Source of the DNA: Caryophanales bacterium
Lineage (GTDB): Bacteria > Bacillota_I > Bacilli_A > RF39 > UBA660
DNA: 16,245 bases
Reading direction: 5' to 3'
Assembly: GCA_016282415.1 (NCBI GenBank)
Contig: JAEEKO010000036.1
Location: 1 to 16,245 of the forward strand
Made by a program: the position numbers and the translations under genes. Below the pieces are notes generated by a model. The model worked only from the letters and a program-made list of their open reading frames with translations. It made no database searches and was not told where the DNA came from. Below are positions 1-7,682 of the stretch, in pieces (the stretch's first letter is position 1; every line of letters begins with the position of its first letter).

Positions 1-8
1 AAAGTTTT

Positions 9-43
9 AAAAATTAATCAATAGATTAATTTTTCTTTTTTTT
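9..43 (+). terminator. Intrinsic terminator of an upstream gene
   Basis: An 11-bp stem pairs 9-19 with 24-34 around the 4-nt loop 20-23, and is followed by C and eight T (36-43). It probably ends a gene that lies left of the window. The stem is AT-rich, so the call rests mainly on its perfect pairing and the T run. Confidence 0.7.
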
Positions 44-64
44 ATGAATAAATTGGGTTATACT
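36..64 (+). promoter_or_regulatory. Weak candidate promoter of the glycan operon
   Basis: TATACT at 59-64 is a plausible -10 box. The position 17 nt upstream is only a T run, so there is no recognisable -35. It lies between the upstream terminator and the first glycan gene, which is where a promoter is expected. The ribosome site AGGAG (71-75) follows, 9 nt before the ATG at 85. Confidence 0.35.
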
Positions 65-84
65 ATTAGTAGGAGTTTGGTGCT

Positions 85-1170
85 ATGAATTTATTAATTA
101 ATGGCTATAAAATATATGAAATAGTTCTTGTTACTTTTTTAACTTCTTTTTTATCAGTACCAGTAGTAATTAAACTATCTCATCATGTTGATGCAATGGA
201 TTATCCTAATGAACGAAAACTACAAAAAAAGCCAGTACCGCTTTTAGGTGGATTAGCTATTTTTGGTGCGTTTATGGTTGGATATATGCTATATGCACCA
301 ATGACAACTAAAATGCTATCAATCCTAATGGGATCATTTGTAATTGTATTATTAGGTATTTTTGATGGTTTAAATGGAATCAAAGCTCGCTATAAATTTA
401 TTGTTCAAATCTTAGCAGCTTGTATTATTGTTTTTTATGGTCAAATATACATTAGTGATATAACCGCTTTTGGACTTTCCTTTGTAATACCAGAACCACT
501 TAATTATATTGCTACTATTTTCTTTATTGTTGCAACTGTTAATGCAATTAATTTTATTGATGGTTTGGATGGCCTTTGTTCTGGAATATCATTAATTTAT
601 TTTATAACAATCTTTATAATTGCATTTATCTTAAATACTTTAGGTGGCCTAGATGTTATTTTATCATTAATTATGATTGGGGCAGTATTAGGTTTCTTAA
701 TGTTTAATTTTGCTCCAGCTAAAATTTATTTAGGTGATTGTGGTAGTTATTTTTTAGGATTTATTATTTCCGTTATTGCACTTTTAGGATATAAGGGTGC
801 TACATTAACTAGTTTAATTATTCCATTAATAATTTTAATTATTCCGATATTTGATACCACATTTGCTATTTTAAGAAGATTATTAAAGGGTGGAAATATT
901 GGGGTTGCTGATAAAGAACATTTCCATCATCAATTATTAAAAATGAAATTTAGTATGCGCACTACGGTATTAATTATTTATATGATTAATATCTTATTTG
1001 CAGCAGTATCAATTTTCTATGTACTAGGTGATAACCGTATTGCATTAGGTATTTATATTGGTTTAATGATATTATTATTATTCATTGTTATTAAAACTGA
1101 TATTTTATTTGAACATAAGAAAAAAGAAAAAACAATTGAAGAAAAAACAAAAACTAAAAAAAAGAAATAG
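85..1170 (+). CDS. tagO: Undecaprenyl-phosphate sugar-1-phosphate transferase (TagO/WecA/MraY family)
   Basis: This multi-pass membrane enzyme of 361 residues should transfer a HexNAc-1-phosphate (typically GlcNAc-1-P) from a UDP-sugar to undecaprenyl phosphate, starting a lipid-linked glycan at the inner membrane face. Family motifs are in order: PVPLLGG (50-56), NAINFIDGLDGL (153-164), YLGDCGS (215-221) and HFHH (279-282). Length and hydrophobic pattern suit the family. The motif that is normally an Asp-Asp pair reads FDG at 93-95, so the second Asp is Gly; this may affect Mg2+ handling. The C-terminus (about 341-361) is a Lys/Glu-rich cytosolic tail. AGGAG at 71-75 supports the ATG at 85. 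The next gene starts 7 nt after the stop. The choice between teichoic-acid and capsule initiation cannot be made from sequence, so the symbol denotes the family only. Confidence 0.87.
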   Translation: MNLLINGYKIYEIVLVTFLTSFLSVPVVIKLSHHVDAMDYPNERKLQKKPVPLLGGLAIFGAFMVGYMLYAPMTTKMLSILMGSFVIVLLGIFDGLNGIKARYKFIVQILAACIIVFYGQIYISDITAFGLSFVIPEPLNYIATIFFIVATVNAINFIDGLDGLCSGISLIYFITIFIIAFILNTLGGLDVILSLIMIGAVLGFLMFNFAPAKIYLGDCGSYFLGFIISVIALLGYKGATLTSLIIPLIILIIPIFDTTFAILRRLLKGGNIGVADKEHFHHQLLKMKFSMRTTVLIIYMINILFAAVSIFYVLGDNRIALGIYIGLMILLLFIVIKTDILFEHKKKEKTIEEKTKTKKKK

Positions 1171-1177
1171 GGATTTT

Positions 1178-2878
1178 ATGAAAAATAATAAATTTGTAAC
1201 AATTCTTTTTATATTATATCCACTTATTGATTTATTAACGGCTTTACAAGTTCGTTATTTTTCATTTCCAATATCAGTTGGAATCGTTGTAAGAGGATTA
1301 ATTATTTTAATGCTTTTTGGCATTGTGGTATTTAATAATAGTAGTAAGTATCGTACGTTAACAATATCTTACTTTTTACTATTAATGGTTTATGGAGGAA
1401 TATACTTCTTAACAAAGTTAGATACGAATATCATTAAGGAAGCTATAAGCTTATTTAAAATGTTTAGTTTACCAACCGTGTTAGTGTTATTACTTAATTT
1501 TTATGATGAATTAGGTATTGATAAACGAAGCATTAAAAATATTATTTATATAAATGGTTATGTTTTTGCATTAATCTTAGTTATTGCATTTATTACAAAA
1601 ACCGGTAATTTAACTTATTCTGCTAAATATCATTTGGAAGGGTATATGGGTTATTTTTATGCTGCTAATGAGATAAGTGCTATTGCGGTTTTAACATTCC
1701 CATTTATGTATGAAAAAATTACTAATAGTATTTTCTTTAAAATCGTTGGGATGATTAGTGCTGTTATCTTCTTAATGATTGGTACGAAAACGGTTTTAAT
1801 TGGAATTTGTTTAACCACCATATATTATGTAATTGTTAGTTTAATTAAGAAAAAGAATCGTATTTTATATCTTACTTTTATGATTGCAATTTTAGTATTT
1901 GCATATTTTTCTCCAGCTTATCAAAATATTGTAACGCGTCATGAACGTATTCAAGAAAATTTAAGAGTTGATGAAAGTACTATTCTTGCATATAAAACGG
2001 ATGATACTAGTGATAAAGATATCATTAGTAGTGGTCGAGATGAATTCTTAAAAGATAATAATAAAATATTCAAAGAAAGTAATATTAATGAAAAACTATT
2101 TGGATTAGGTTATACTAAATATGATTTAAGATTAGTCGAAATGGATTTATGTGACATCTTCTATCGTGGTGGGGTTGTTGGATTAATTATCTATGTTATT
2201 CCATTTATTTATATTGGTTTATTAATTGTTAAAAAAATGTTTACTAAGTTTAATTTAAATATTAGTAATAGTTATTTAAGTTTAGGCTTTGGATTATTAC
2301 TAGCATTACTTACGGGACATGTTTTAGTAAGTCCAGCCGTAAATATTTATATTGCATTAATTATACTATTATTATTAACTGAATTTAATTATTTAAAAGA
2401 TATTCATAAAAAAAGAGTAGTTTTTGTAGCTACTACTGGTGGTCATTTATCTGAATTATTAGTATTAAAACCATTATTTAAAAAATATGATGCGATATTA
2501 GTTACGGAAAAAACTAAAACGACGGTAGACTTAGTTAAAAAATATCCTCATGTTTATTATTTAATGTTTGGTTCAGATCGTCATAATATTATTGTTTATG
2601 GTATGCGTTTAATTCTAAATGCATTTAAGAGTTTATTTATCTATTTAATTGTATGGCCAGATGTAATTGTATCAACTGGTGCTCATTTTGCTGGTCCGAT
2701 GATCTGCCTTGGTAAAGAAATTGATAGTAAGACGATATTTATTGAAACCTTAGCTAATTCAAGTAAAAGAAGTGCGACGGGTAATTTAATATATCAAATT
2801 GCAGATTTATTTATTGTGCGTTGGGATGAAATGTTAAAACTTTATCCGAAAGCAGTTAAAAGGGGTGGTATCAAATGA
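1178..2878 (+). CDS. Wzy-like polymerase/ligase fused to an Alg14/PssD glycosyltransferase domain
   Basis: This 566-residue protein has two parts. Residues about 1-405 are a multi-pass membrane region resembling O-antigen polymerase/ligase (Wzy/WaaL) proteins, with FYAANEISA (160-168) and a non-membrane loop (about 245-330) containing SSGRDEF (284-290) and KLFGLGY (306-312). Residues about 411-566 are a complete Alg14/PssD/CpsF-like domain: ATTGGHLSELL (418-428), VSTGAHFAGP (498-507), and SATGNLIYQIADLFIV (532-547). Alg14 proteins anchor and activate Alg13-type partners, and the next gene encodes one, overlapping by 4 nt (ATGA). The reading frame is continuous, with no start codon or ribosome site at the junction, so this is one polypeptide. 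An in-frame ATG at 1085 lies inside the previous gene; the ATG at 1178, just past that gene's stop, gives a natural membrane-protein N-terminus. Inference: polymerisation and an early transfer step are physically joined. Confidence 0.8.
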   Translation: MKNNKFVTILFILYPLIDLLTALQVRYFSFPISVGIVVRGLIILMLFGIVVFNNSSKYRTLTISYFLLLMVYGGIYFLTKLDTNIIKEAISLFKMFSLPTVLVLLLNFYDELGIDKRSIKNIIYINGYVFALILVIAFITKTGNLTYSAKYHLEGYMGYFYAANEISAIAVLTFPFMYEKITNSIFFKIVGMISAVIFLMIGTKTVLIGICLTTIYYVIVSLIKKKNRILYLTFMIAILVFAYFSPAYQNIVTRHERIQENLRVDESTILAYKTDDTSDKDIISSGRDEFLKDNNKIFKESNINEKLFGLGYTKYDLRLVEMDLCDIFYRGGVVGLIIYVIPFIYIGLLIVKKMFTKFNLNISNSYLSLGFGLLLALLTGHVLVSPAVNIYIALIILLLLTEFNYLKDIHKKRVVFVATTGGHLSELLVLKPLFKKYDAILVTEKTKTTVDLVKKYPHVYYLMFGSDRHNIIVYGMRLILNAFKSLFIYLIVWPDVIVSTGAHFAGPMICLGKEIDSKTIFIETLANSSKRSATGNLIYQIADLFIVRWDEMLKLYPKAVKRGGIK

Positions 2879-3351
2879 TTTTGGTTACAGTCGGAACCCA
2901 AGATAAATCTTTTAAAAGATTAATTAATGAAGTAGATAAGTTAGTTAAAAATAAAGTTATTAAAGATGAGGTTGTTATTCAAACTGGATATACGGAATAT
3001 AATGGTTCGATTAATCACTTTGCATTTACATCGCAAGATGAATTAGATGAACTAGTAAAGAAATGTGATATCTTAATTACCCATGCTGGAGTAGGATCAA
3101 TCTTTAAAGGATTAGAGTATGGTAAAAAAGTAATAGCCGTACCACGTTTAAAAAAATATCATGAACATGTTAATAATCATCAATTAGATATATCGAAAAA
3201 CTTTGAAGAAGCAGGATATATTTTAGTAGTTAATGATATGATAGATTTAGGAAAAACCATCAAGAATATTAAAAAATTTGTTCCTAAAAAATTAGAAATC
3301 GATAATCAAGAACTAATTAATACGGTAGAGGAGTTTATTGATAAGATATGA
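2875..3351 (+). CDS. Alg13/PssE-type glycosyltransferase catalytic subunit
   Basis: This 158-residue protein matches the GT28 C-terminal-domain family (Alg13, PssE, CpsG), which binds the nucleotide sugar and works with a membrane-bound Alg14/PssD partner. Visible motifs are GTQDKSF (7-13) at the first beta-strand, THAGVGSI (69-76) and VPRLKKYHEHVNNHQ (89-103), the usual nucleotide-sugar site. There is no membrane segment, so it should be recruited to the membrane by the Alg14 domain ending just upstream. Start and upstream stop overlap as ATGA, typical of translational coupling and of a 1:1 complex. The likely step is addition of the second sugar to the lipid-linked primer. The donor sugar cannot be read from sequence. 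Confidence 0.88.
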   Translation: MILVTVGTQDKSFKRLINEVDKLVKNKVIKDEVVIQTGYTEYNGSINHFAFTSQDELDELVKKCDILITHAGVGSIFKGLEYGKKVIAVPRLKKYHEHVNNHQLDISKNFEEAGYILVVNDMIDLGKTIKNIKKFVPKKLEIDNQELINTVEEFIDKI

Positions 3352-4421
3352 AAAAAATCGCATTTTTTTGTTATGATCAACAAATGGGTGGAATCCAAAA
3401 GTCATTAATAAATTTATTGGATAATTTAGATTATTCAAAATATGAAGTTGATTTATACTTATTTAATAAGGAAGATTCGTTTTTTGTTAACACCATAAAT
3501 AAAAAAGTAAATATTATTTATCTTAATATTGGAATCTATCATAAAGTATTTAATTGTATTCCATTCCGTTTAGTTCGTTTATTAAAATTTAATGTTAAAA
3601 AGATTCAATATGACTACGCAATTGATTTTGATTCTTATCAAGCCCTTACCGCAGCGGCTTGTCTAAAAACTAATGCTAAAAAACATATTATGTGGATTCA
3701 TAATGATGTTTATTTAAAATATCAAGGTGAATTTAAATATCGTATTTATCATATGTTTATGAAGCATAAATACCAATACTTTGATAAGTTTGTTGGTGTT
3801 TCGGATGGTGTTATTGGGCCATTCAAAGCTTTAAATGGAACTGCTAATAAAGAATTGTTTGTTATTCCTAATTATATTGATACTAACGAAATATATGAAA
3901 AGAGTAAAATTAAAACCGATATCAAAGTTGCTAAAGATACTTATAATTTAGTTAGTGTTGGAAGATTAACTTTCCAAAAAGGATACGACATTTTAATTAA
4001 TGAGTATAAAAAAATAATTGATGCCGCCGAAGATAAAAAGTATCATTTATATATTATTGGTGATGGTGAAGAAAGAAGTAGTCTTGAGCACCTGGTTAAA
4101 CAAAAGAAATTAAATGATAAAGTTACTTTCTTAGGAAGCTTATCAAATCCATATAATGTTATGAAATTAATGGATGGTTTTGTTTTAACCAGTCGTTATG
4201 AAGGCCAAGGAATGGTTATTTTAGAAGCTAAAGCATTAGATTTAGATATCTTTATTACGGAACATTTAACCCAATATGTTGATGGTATTAAAGGTTGTAC
4301 TGATATTAAAGAAGCTATTTTAAAAGCTAAGAAACGTGATCATTCATTTAATTATTTAAAAGATTATAATCATAAAATAATGGTGAGTATAGATAGGTTG
4401 TTTAGCGATGAAGAATGTTAA
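3348..4421 (+). CDS. Glycosyltransferase family 4 (GT-B fold)
   Basis: This cytosolic 357-residue protein has the two-domain GT-B layout. The N-terminal domain begins with an acceptor-side motif, GGIQKSL (14-20). The C-terminal donor domain has VSVGRLTFQKGYD (202-214), YIIGDGEER (235-243), and the retaining-enzyme EX7E pair E285/E293 in EGQGMVILE. Length is normal for GT4. It starts at an ATGA overlap with the Alg13-like gene and its last 14 nt overlap the GtrA-like gene, so it belongs to the same operon and probably adds a later sugar to the lipid-linked oligosaccharide. The sugar and linkage are unknown. Confidence 0.88.
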   Translation: MKKIAFFCYDQQMGGIQKSLINLLDNLDYSKYEVDLYLFNKEDSFFVNTINKKVNIIYLNIGIYHKVFNCIPFRLVRLLKFNVKKIQYDYAIDFDSYQALTAAACLKTNAKKHIMWIHNDVYLKYQGEFKYRIYHMFMKHKYQYFDKFVGVSDGVIGPFKALNGTANKELFVIPNYIDTNEIYEKSKIKTDIKVAKDTYNLVSVGRLTFQKGYDILINEYKKIIDAAEDKKYHLYIIGDGEERSSLEHLVKQKKLNDKVTFLGSLSNPYNVMKLMDGFVLTSRYEGQGMVILEAKALDLDIFITEHLTQYVDGIKGCTDIKEAILKAKKRDHSFNYLKDYNHKIMVSIDRLFSDEEC

Positions 4422-4821
4422 AGAAATAGTTAGTTACTTAATAGTTGGGGTTTTAACAACGGTAGTTAGTTTTGTTACTTACTTCTTATTAACTAGAACC
4501 GTTTTAAATCCGGATAATGCCATTCAGTTACAGATTGCAAACATCATTAGTTGGATATGTGCAGTAGCATTTGCATATATTACTAATCGTATTTTTGTAT
4601 TTGAAAGTAAAAATAAAAATATCTTTTTAGAAGTATTTTTATTTGTTATGGCAAGAGTGCTAAGTTTAGCAATGGATATGGGTTGTATGTTTATTGTGGT
4701 AACCCTATTAAAACGTAGTGATATTATTGGTAAATTAGTAAGCCAAGTAGTGGTAACTGTTGCTAACTATGTATTAAGTAAATTAATTGTATTTAGAAAG
4801 AAAAAAGATTCTAAAAATTAG
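4408..4821 (+). CDS. GtrA-like membrane protein
   Basis: This 137-residue protein has four hydrophobic helices (about 8-29, 41-59, 73-100 and 107-128) and the GtrA-family signatures NRIFVF (60-65) after helix 2 and NYVLSKLIVFRKK (120-132) at the end. GtrA proteins (PF04138) are thought to move or present polyprenyl-linked sugars in polysaccharide and teichoic-acid pathways. This is family knowledge, not shown here. The gene starts 14 nt inside the preceding glycosyltransferase gene, is the last of the operon, and its stop lies inside a terminator hairpin. No Wzx-type oligosaccharide flippase is seen in the operon, so GtrA may carry part of that role or the flippase may be elsewhere. Confidence 0.87.
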   Translation: MKNVKEIVSYLIVGVLTTVVSFVTYFLLTRTVLNPDNAIQLQIANIISWICAVAFAYITNRIFVFESKNKNIFLEVFLFVMARVLSLAMDMGCMFIVVTLLKRSDIIGKLVSQVVVTVANYVLSKLIVFRKKKDSKN

Positions 4822-4833
4822 AATCTTTTATTA
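4803..4833 (+). terminator. Intrinsic terminator of the glycan operon
   Basis: A perfect 12-bp stem pairs 4803-4814 with 4818-4829 around a 3-nt loop. It overlaps the end of the GtrA-like gene, including its TAG stop. The downstream arm ends in TTTT and is followed by ATTATTTT. The upstream arm is A-rich, so it could also stop minus-strand transcripts. Confidence 0.75.
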
Positions 4834-4839
4834 TTTTAC

Positions 4840-4873
4840 AAAAAAAACGAAGCTGCCCCCTGAAGACAGCTCC
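4840..4873 (-). terminator. Intrinsic terminator of sRNA-A
   Basis: On the minus strand a stem of about 9 bp, including two G-U pairs, joins 4865-4873 to 4849-4857 around the loop 4858-4864. One base later come eight T (4847-4840). Loop and 3' arm hold a G-rich run, CAGGGGG. On the plus strand there is no T run on the far side, so it is directional. Confidence 0.8.
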
Positions 4874-4937
4874 TAAAAGAATAAAAAGGGGTTGGCTAGT
4901 GTGATACTAGCACCAATTCGCCTTGTGTGAATTGGTA
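4840..4937 (-). ncRNA. Predicted small RNA with C-rich linker (sRNA-A)
   Basis: Reading the minus strand from about 4937, a transcript of about 98 nt is predicted. Hairpin 1 pairs 4929-4936 with 4912-4919 (8 bp). Hairpin 2 pairs 4906-4911 with 4895-4900 (6 bp). An unpaired linker contains CCAACCCC (minus strand of 4888-4895) and a T-rich run, and a terminator hairpin ends in eight T. It has a consensus sigma-A promoter and no credible ORF. The linker CCCCT could pair with AGGGG of the terminator arm and loop, a possible pseudoknot. It does not show the 4.5S/SRP core or the open-bubble structure and size of 6S RNA, and I do not recognise a known family. C-rich single-stranded motifs are typical of Bacillota small RNAs that pair with ribosome sites. 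Confidence 0.72.
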
Positions 4938-4943
4938 GTGTTT

Positions 4944-4972
4944 ATACTAATCGAAAACCTTATATTTGTCAA
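4944..4972 (-). promoter_or_regulatory. Sigma-A promoter of sRNA-A (minus strand)
   Basis: On the minus strand, TTGACA (4972-4967) is a perfect -35. A 17-nt spacer (4966-4950) leads to the -10 box TAGTAT (4949-4944). Transcription should start near 4937, right at the first hairpin. This is among the best -35 boxes in the window and points away from recG. Confidence 0.8.
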
Positions 4973-5008
4973 CACTTTTTTTAAAAAAATTAAAAAAAGT
5001 TTTAATCA

Positions 5009-5017
5009 TGATATAAT
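5009..5017 (+). promoter_or_regulatory. Extended -10 promoter of recG
   Basis: TG (5009-5010), one base, then a perfect TATAAT (5012-5017) form an extended -10 element. There is no good -35, as expected for this type. Predicted start is near 5024, giving a leader of about 16 nt. It diverges from the sRNA-A promoter about 40 nt away. Confidence 0.7.
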
Positions 5018-5039
5018 GGCATTAGGAAGGAGAATCAAT

Positions 5040-7013
5040 ATGGATTTAAAAAGTATTACTGGTATTGGACCTAAGACGATATTATATTTAAATAAATTAG
5101 GTATAAATGATGTTGATAACTTAATAAATTATTACCCATTTCGTTATAATGTTTTAAGACCAGTAAACATCTATAACTATATTGATTCTGATGAAACAAT
5201 AACTATTAACGCACGTGTTATTAGTGATTTAAAATTATTTTTCTTTCGTAATAAAATGAGTCGTTTATCATTTTGTATTGAAAGTAATGGTAAGATTATG
5301 AAAACGGTTTTATTTAACCGTCATTATTTAAAAGATCATTTAAAACTTAATCAACGTATTGCGGTTACGGGTAAGTATGATAAGTTAACTAATCAGTTCG
5401 TAATTCAAGATATCTGTTTTACGGAAATTAATGGTGAAGTTATAACACCAGTTTATCACTTAGTTAAAGGGTTAAAACAAAAGAGTATACATAGTGCTAT
5501 TTTAAAAGCAATTACTAATCGTAATGTAGAAGTGGTGGATAATGTTCCAAGTTATCTTGTTGATAGGTATAAATTTATTAACAAGAGTAATGCTTTAAAA
5601 ATAATTCATAATCCGAATAGTATTCAAGATTTAAAAATGGCTAAACTAAGATTAATATATGAAGAATTATTTATTTTTGCTAGTAAGATTAATTATTTAA
5701 AAATAAATAATAAAAAAGATAATGGTTTAAAACGCGATATATCAAAAAAAGATTTATTAAACTTTATAGATACTTTGCCTTATTTATTAACCAGTGATCA
5801 AATAGATGCCGTATGGGAAATATATGAAGATTTAGTATCACCAAAAAGAATGAATCGTTTATTGATGGGTGATGTCGGTAGTGGTAAAACGATTGTTAGT
5901 ATTATTGCTATGTATTTAAATTATTTAGGTGGTTATCAAAGTGCTTTAATGGCACCTACCGAAATCTTAGCAACTCAACATTATGAAAATATATTAAAAA
6001 TAGTTCCACCAAATATTAAAGTTTCTTTATTAACTGGGAAAATGACAAAAAAAGAAAAAGAAACTTTGTACGATGCGATTAATACTGGTAAGATTGATAT
6101 TGTTGTAGGAACGCATGCTTTATTAAATGAAAAATTAACTTTTAATAATTTAGGATTAGTAGTTACTGATGAACAACATCGTTTTGGGGTTAATGCTCGA
6201 AAAGATTTATTTAATAAAGGATTGAAGCCGGATGTTTTATATACTACGGCAACACCAATTCCCCGTACTTATGCTATGACTATCTTTGGGGATATGGATA
6301 CATCAGTAATAAAGGTTAAACCGGGTAACCGTTTACCAGTAATTACTAGTGTTACTAATGAAGAGAATATTAAAGATGTATTAATGCTGGTTAAAAAAGA
6401 AATTGATTTAAAACATCAAGTATATATTGTTGCACCATCAATTGATAGTGAAGAAGTGGATGATTTAAACAGTGTGGCAATTTTAGAAGAAAAATATCAT
6501 AAAGCTTTTCCAAATACGAAAATTGGCATATTACATGGTAAATTAAAGAATACGGAAAAAGATAAAATTATTAAAGATTTTATGGCTAATAAAATAAGTA
6601 TTTTAATATCAACGACAGTTATTGAAGTAGGAATTGATTCACCAAATGCAACGGTGATGATAGTTTATAATGGTGAACGTTTTGGATTATCGACACTTCA
6701 TCAATTACGTGGTAGAGTTGGACGTAGTGATTTACAATCTTATTGCTTTATTATTAGCAAGAAAAAAACCGAACGTTTAGAAGCATTAGAAAAAAGTAAT
6801 GATGGGTTCTACATTGCGGAAGTTGACTTTAAGATACGTGGTGAAGGTGATTTATTTGGAACTAATCAAAGTGGTGATATGCAATTTAAGTTAGCACAAC
6901 TAAGTTCGGATTATAAAATCTTCTTACAAGCTTTAAAAGATAGTGAAGAAGCAATTAATAATAATGATGAAACCGTTAATAACATTATTAGCAGTTTAAA
7001 AATAATATCTTAA
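5040..7013 (+). CDS. recG: ATP-dependent DNA helicase RecG
   Basis: This superfamily-2 helicase reverses stalled replication forks and processes branched DNA. The 657-residue protein has the N-terminal wedge/OB region (to about 160), including ITGIGPKTILYLNKLGI (6-22), then helicase motifs: Walker A GDVGSGKT (277-284), motif Ia APTEIL (305-310), DEQH box (377-380), TATPIPRT (403-410), then TVIEVGIDSP and QLRGRVGRS in the second RecA domain. It is slightly shorter than the common RecG of about 680 residues. The long in-frame extension back to 4923 would run through the sRNA-A and recG promoters. The ATG at 5040, preceded by GGAAGGAG, gives a proper RecG N-terminus, so it is the start. The DUF975 gene follows after 18 nt with no terminator and is probably co-transcribed. 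Confidence 0.96.
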   Translation: MDLKSITGIGPKTILYLNKLGINDVDNLINYYPFRYNVLRPVNIYNYIDSDETITINARVISDLKLFFFRNKMSRLSFCIESNGKIMKTVLFNRHYLKDHLKLNQRIAVTGKYDKLTNQFVIQDICFTEINGEVITPVYHLVKGLKQKSIHSAILKAITNRNVEVVDNVPSYLVDRYKFINKSNALKIIHNPNSIQDLKMAKLRLIYEELFIFASKINYLKINNKKDNGLKRDISKKDLLNFIDTLPYLLTSDQIDAVWEIYEDLVSPKRMNRLLMGDVGSGKTIVSIIAMYLNYLGGYQSALMAPTEILATQHYENILKIVPPNIKVSLLTGKMTKKEKETLYDAINTGKIDIVVGTHALLNEKLTFNNLGLVVTDEQHRFGVNARKDLFNKGLKPDVLYTTATPIPRTYAMTIFGDMDTSVIKVKPGNRLPVITSVTNEENIKDVLMLVKKEIDLKHQVYIVAPSIDSEEVDDLNSVAILEEKYHKAFPNTKIGILHGKLKNTEKDKIIKDFMANKISILISTTVIEVGIDSPNATVMIVYNGERFGLSTLHQLRGRVGRSDLQSYCFIISKKKTERLEALEKSNDGFYIAEVDFKIRGEGDLFGTNQSGDMQFKLAQLSSDYKIFLQALKDSEEAINNNDETVNNIISSLKIIS

Positions 7014-7031
7014 TTTAAAAGGAGGATAATT

Positions 7032-7646
7032 ATGGATCATCGTTTAATTAGACAAAATGCCAGATATATTATTAAAGGGAATTTATTACAAATATGGGTT
7101 CCATTAATTCTATTAGAATTAATATCTTTACCATTTAGTTTAATAATAGTAAAAGTTGCAGAAGCCGGTAGTGATTTAGAAAAAGTATTAACTATTATCT
7201 TTTCCCTTTTATTAATGCCAGTAACCATTGGCTGTTATGAATACTTTTTAAATATTGTTCGTGGAAAAGAACCAAAACTTAAAAGTTTATTTAATTATTT
7301 TGACCGTTTTGGAACTATCCTTTTAGCAATTGTAATAGTGGGTTTATTAACAACAATTGGAACTTTTTTATTAATTATTCCGGGTTTAATAATAGCATTA
7401 ATGTATAGTCAAATATATTATGTTATTGTTGATAATCCAGAAGATAACGCAATCAGTTGTTTAAAGAAAAGTAGAGAGTTAATTAATGGTTATAAATGGG
7501 ATTATATTGTCTTTAATTTAAAGTTTATTGGATGGATTTTGCTAACTGTTTTTACCTTCGGAATTGCGGGAATCTATGTAATTCCTTATGTTATAATTGC
7601 TCAAGCTAAATATTATGATAATTTAGTTCTTTTGCATAAAAATTGA
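7032..7646 (+). CDS. DUF975 family integral membrane protein
   Basis: This 204-residue protein begins with the family's short N-terminal helix motif (RLIRQNARYIIKGN, 4-17) and has hydrophobic helices at about 20-41, 52-76, 94-128 and 160-192. The C-terminal signature of DUF975 is clear: DNPEDNAISCLKKSREL (134-150), then a Gly/Trp-rich helix pair and IAQAKYYDNL (189-198). The biochemical role of DUF975 is unknown. Members are common in Bacillota. A consensus AGGAGG (7020-7025) lies 6 nt before the ATG. It follows recG by 18 nt. Its TGA stop is directly followed by the -35 box of the next transcription unit. Confidence 0.87.
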   Translation: MDHRLIRQNARYIIKGNLLQIWVPLILLELISLPFSLIIVKVAEAGSDLEKVLTIIFSLLLMPVTIGCYEYFLNIVRGKEPKLKSLFNYFDRFGTILLAIVIVGLLTTIGTFLLIIPGLIIALMYSQIYYVIVDNPEDNAISCLKKSRELINGYKWDYIVFNLKFIGWILLTVFTFGIAGIYVIPYVIIAQAKYYDNLVLLHKN

Positions 7647-7676
7647 TTGACAACAAACTAACTTTTATCTTATAAT
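7647..7676 (+). promoter_or_regulatory. Sigma-A promoter of sRNA-B
   Basis: TTGACA (7647-7652), an 18-nt spacer, then TATAAT (7671-7676): both boxes are perfect consensus. The start should be near 7683, where the first hairpin begins. The -35 starts at the base after the preceding gene's stop. Confidence 0.85.
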
Positions 7677-7682
7677 GTTTAT

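Noticed and set aside
1085..1177. In-frame upstream start for the Wzy-Alg14 fusion gene
   Set aside because: It lies inside the TagO-like gene in another frame and codes a Lys-rich artefact; the ATG at 1178 follows that gene's stop and gives a normal membrane N-terminus.
4840..4940. SRP RNA, 6S RNA, T-box or tRNA in the structured region before recG
   Set aside because: There is no SRP GGAA-loop core, no 6S-size central bubble, no T-box sequence and no cloverleaf. The promoter and terminator orientation support a minus-strand small RNA instead.
4923..5039. N-terminal extension of RecG
   Set aside because: The stretch contains the sRNA-A promoter and first hairpin and the recG -10 box; the ATG at 5040 has a strong GGAAGGAG and the family N-terminus.
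2870..7650. Mycoplasma-type code with TGA as Trp
   Set aside because: TGA stops end the genes at 2878, 3351 and 7646 at sensible family lengths, and conserved Trp positions use TGG.
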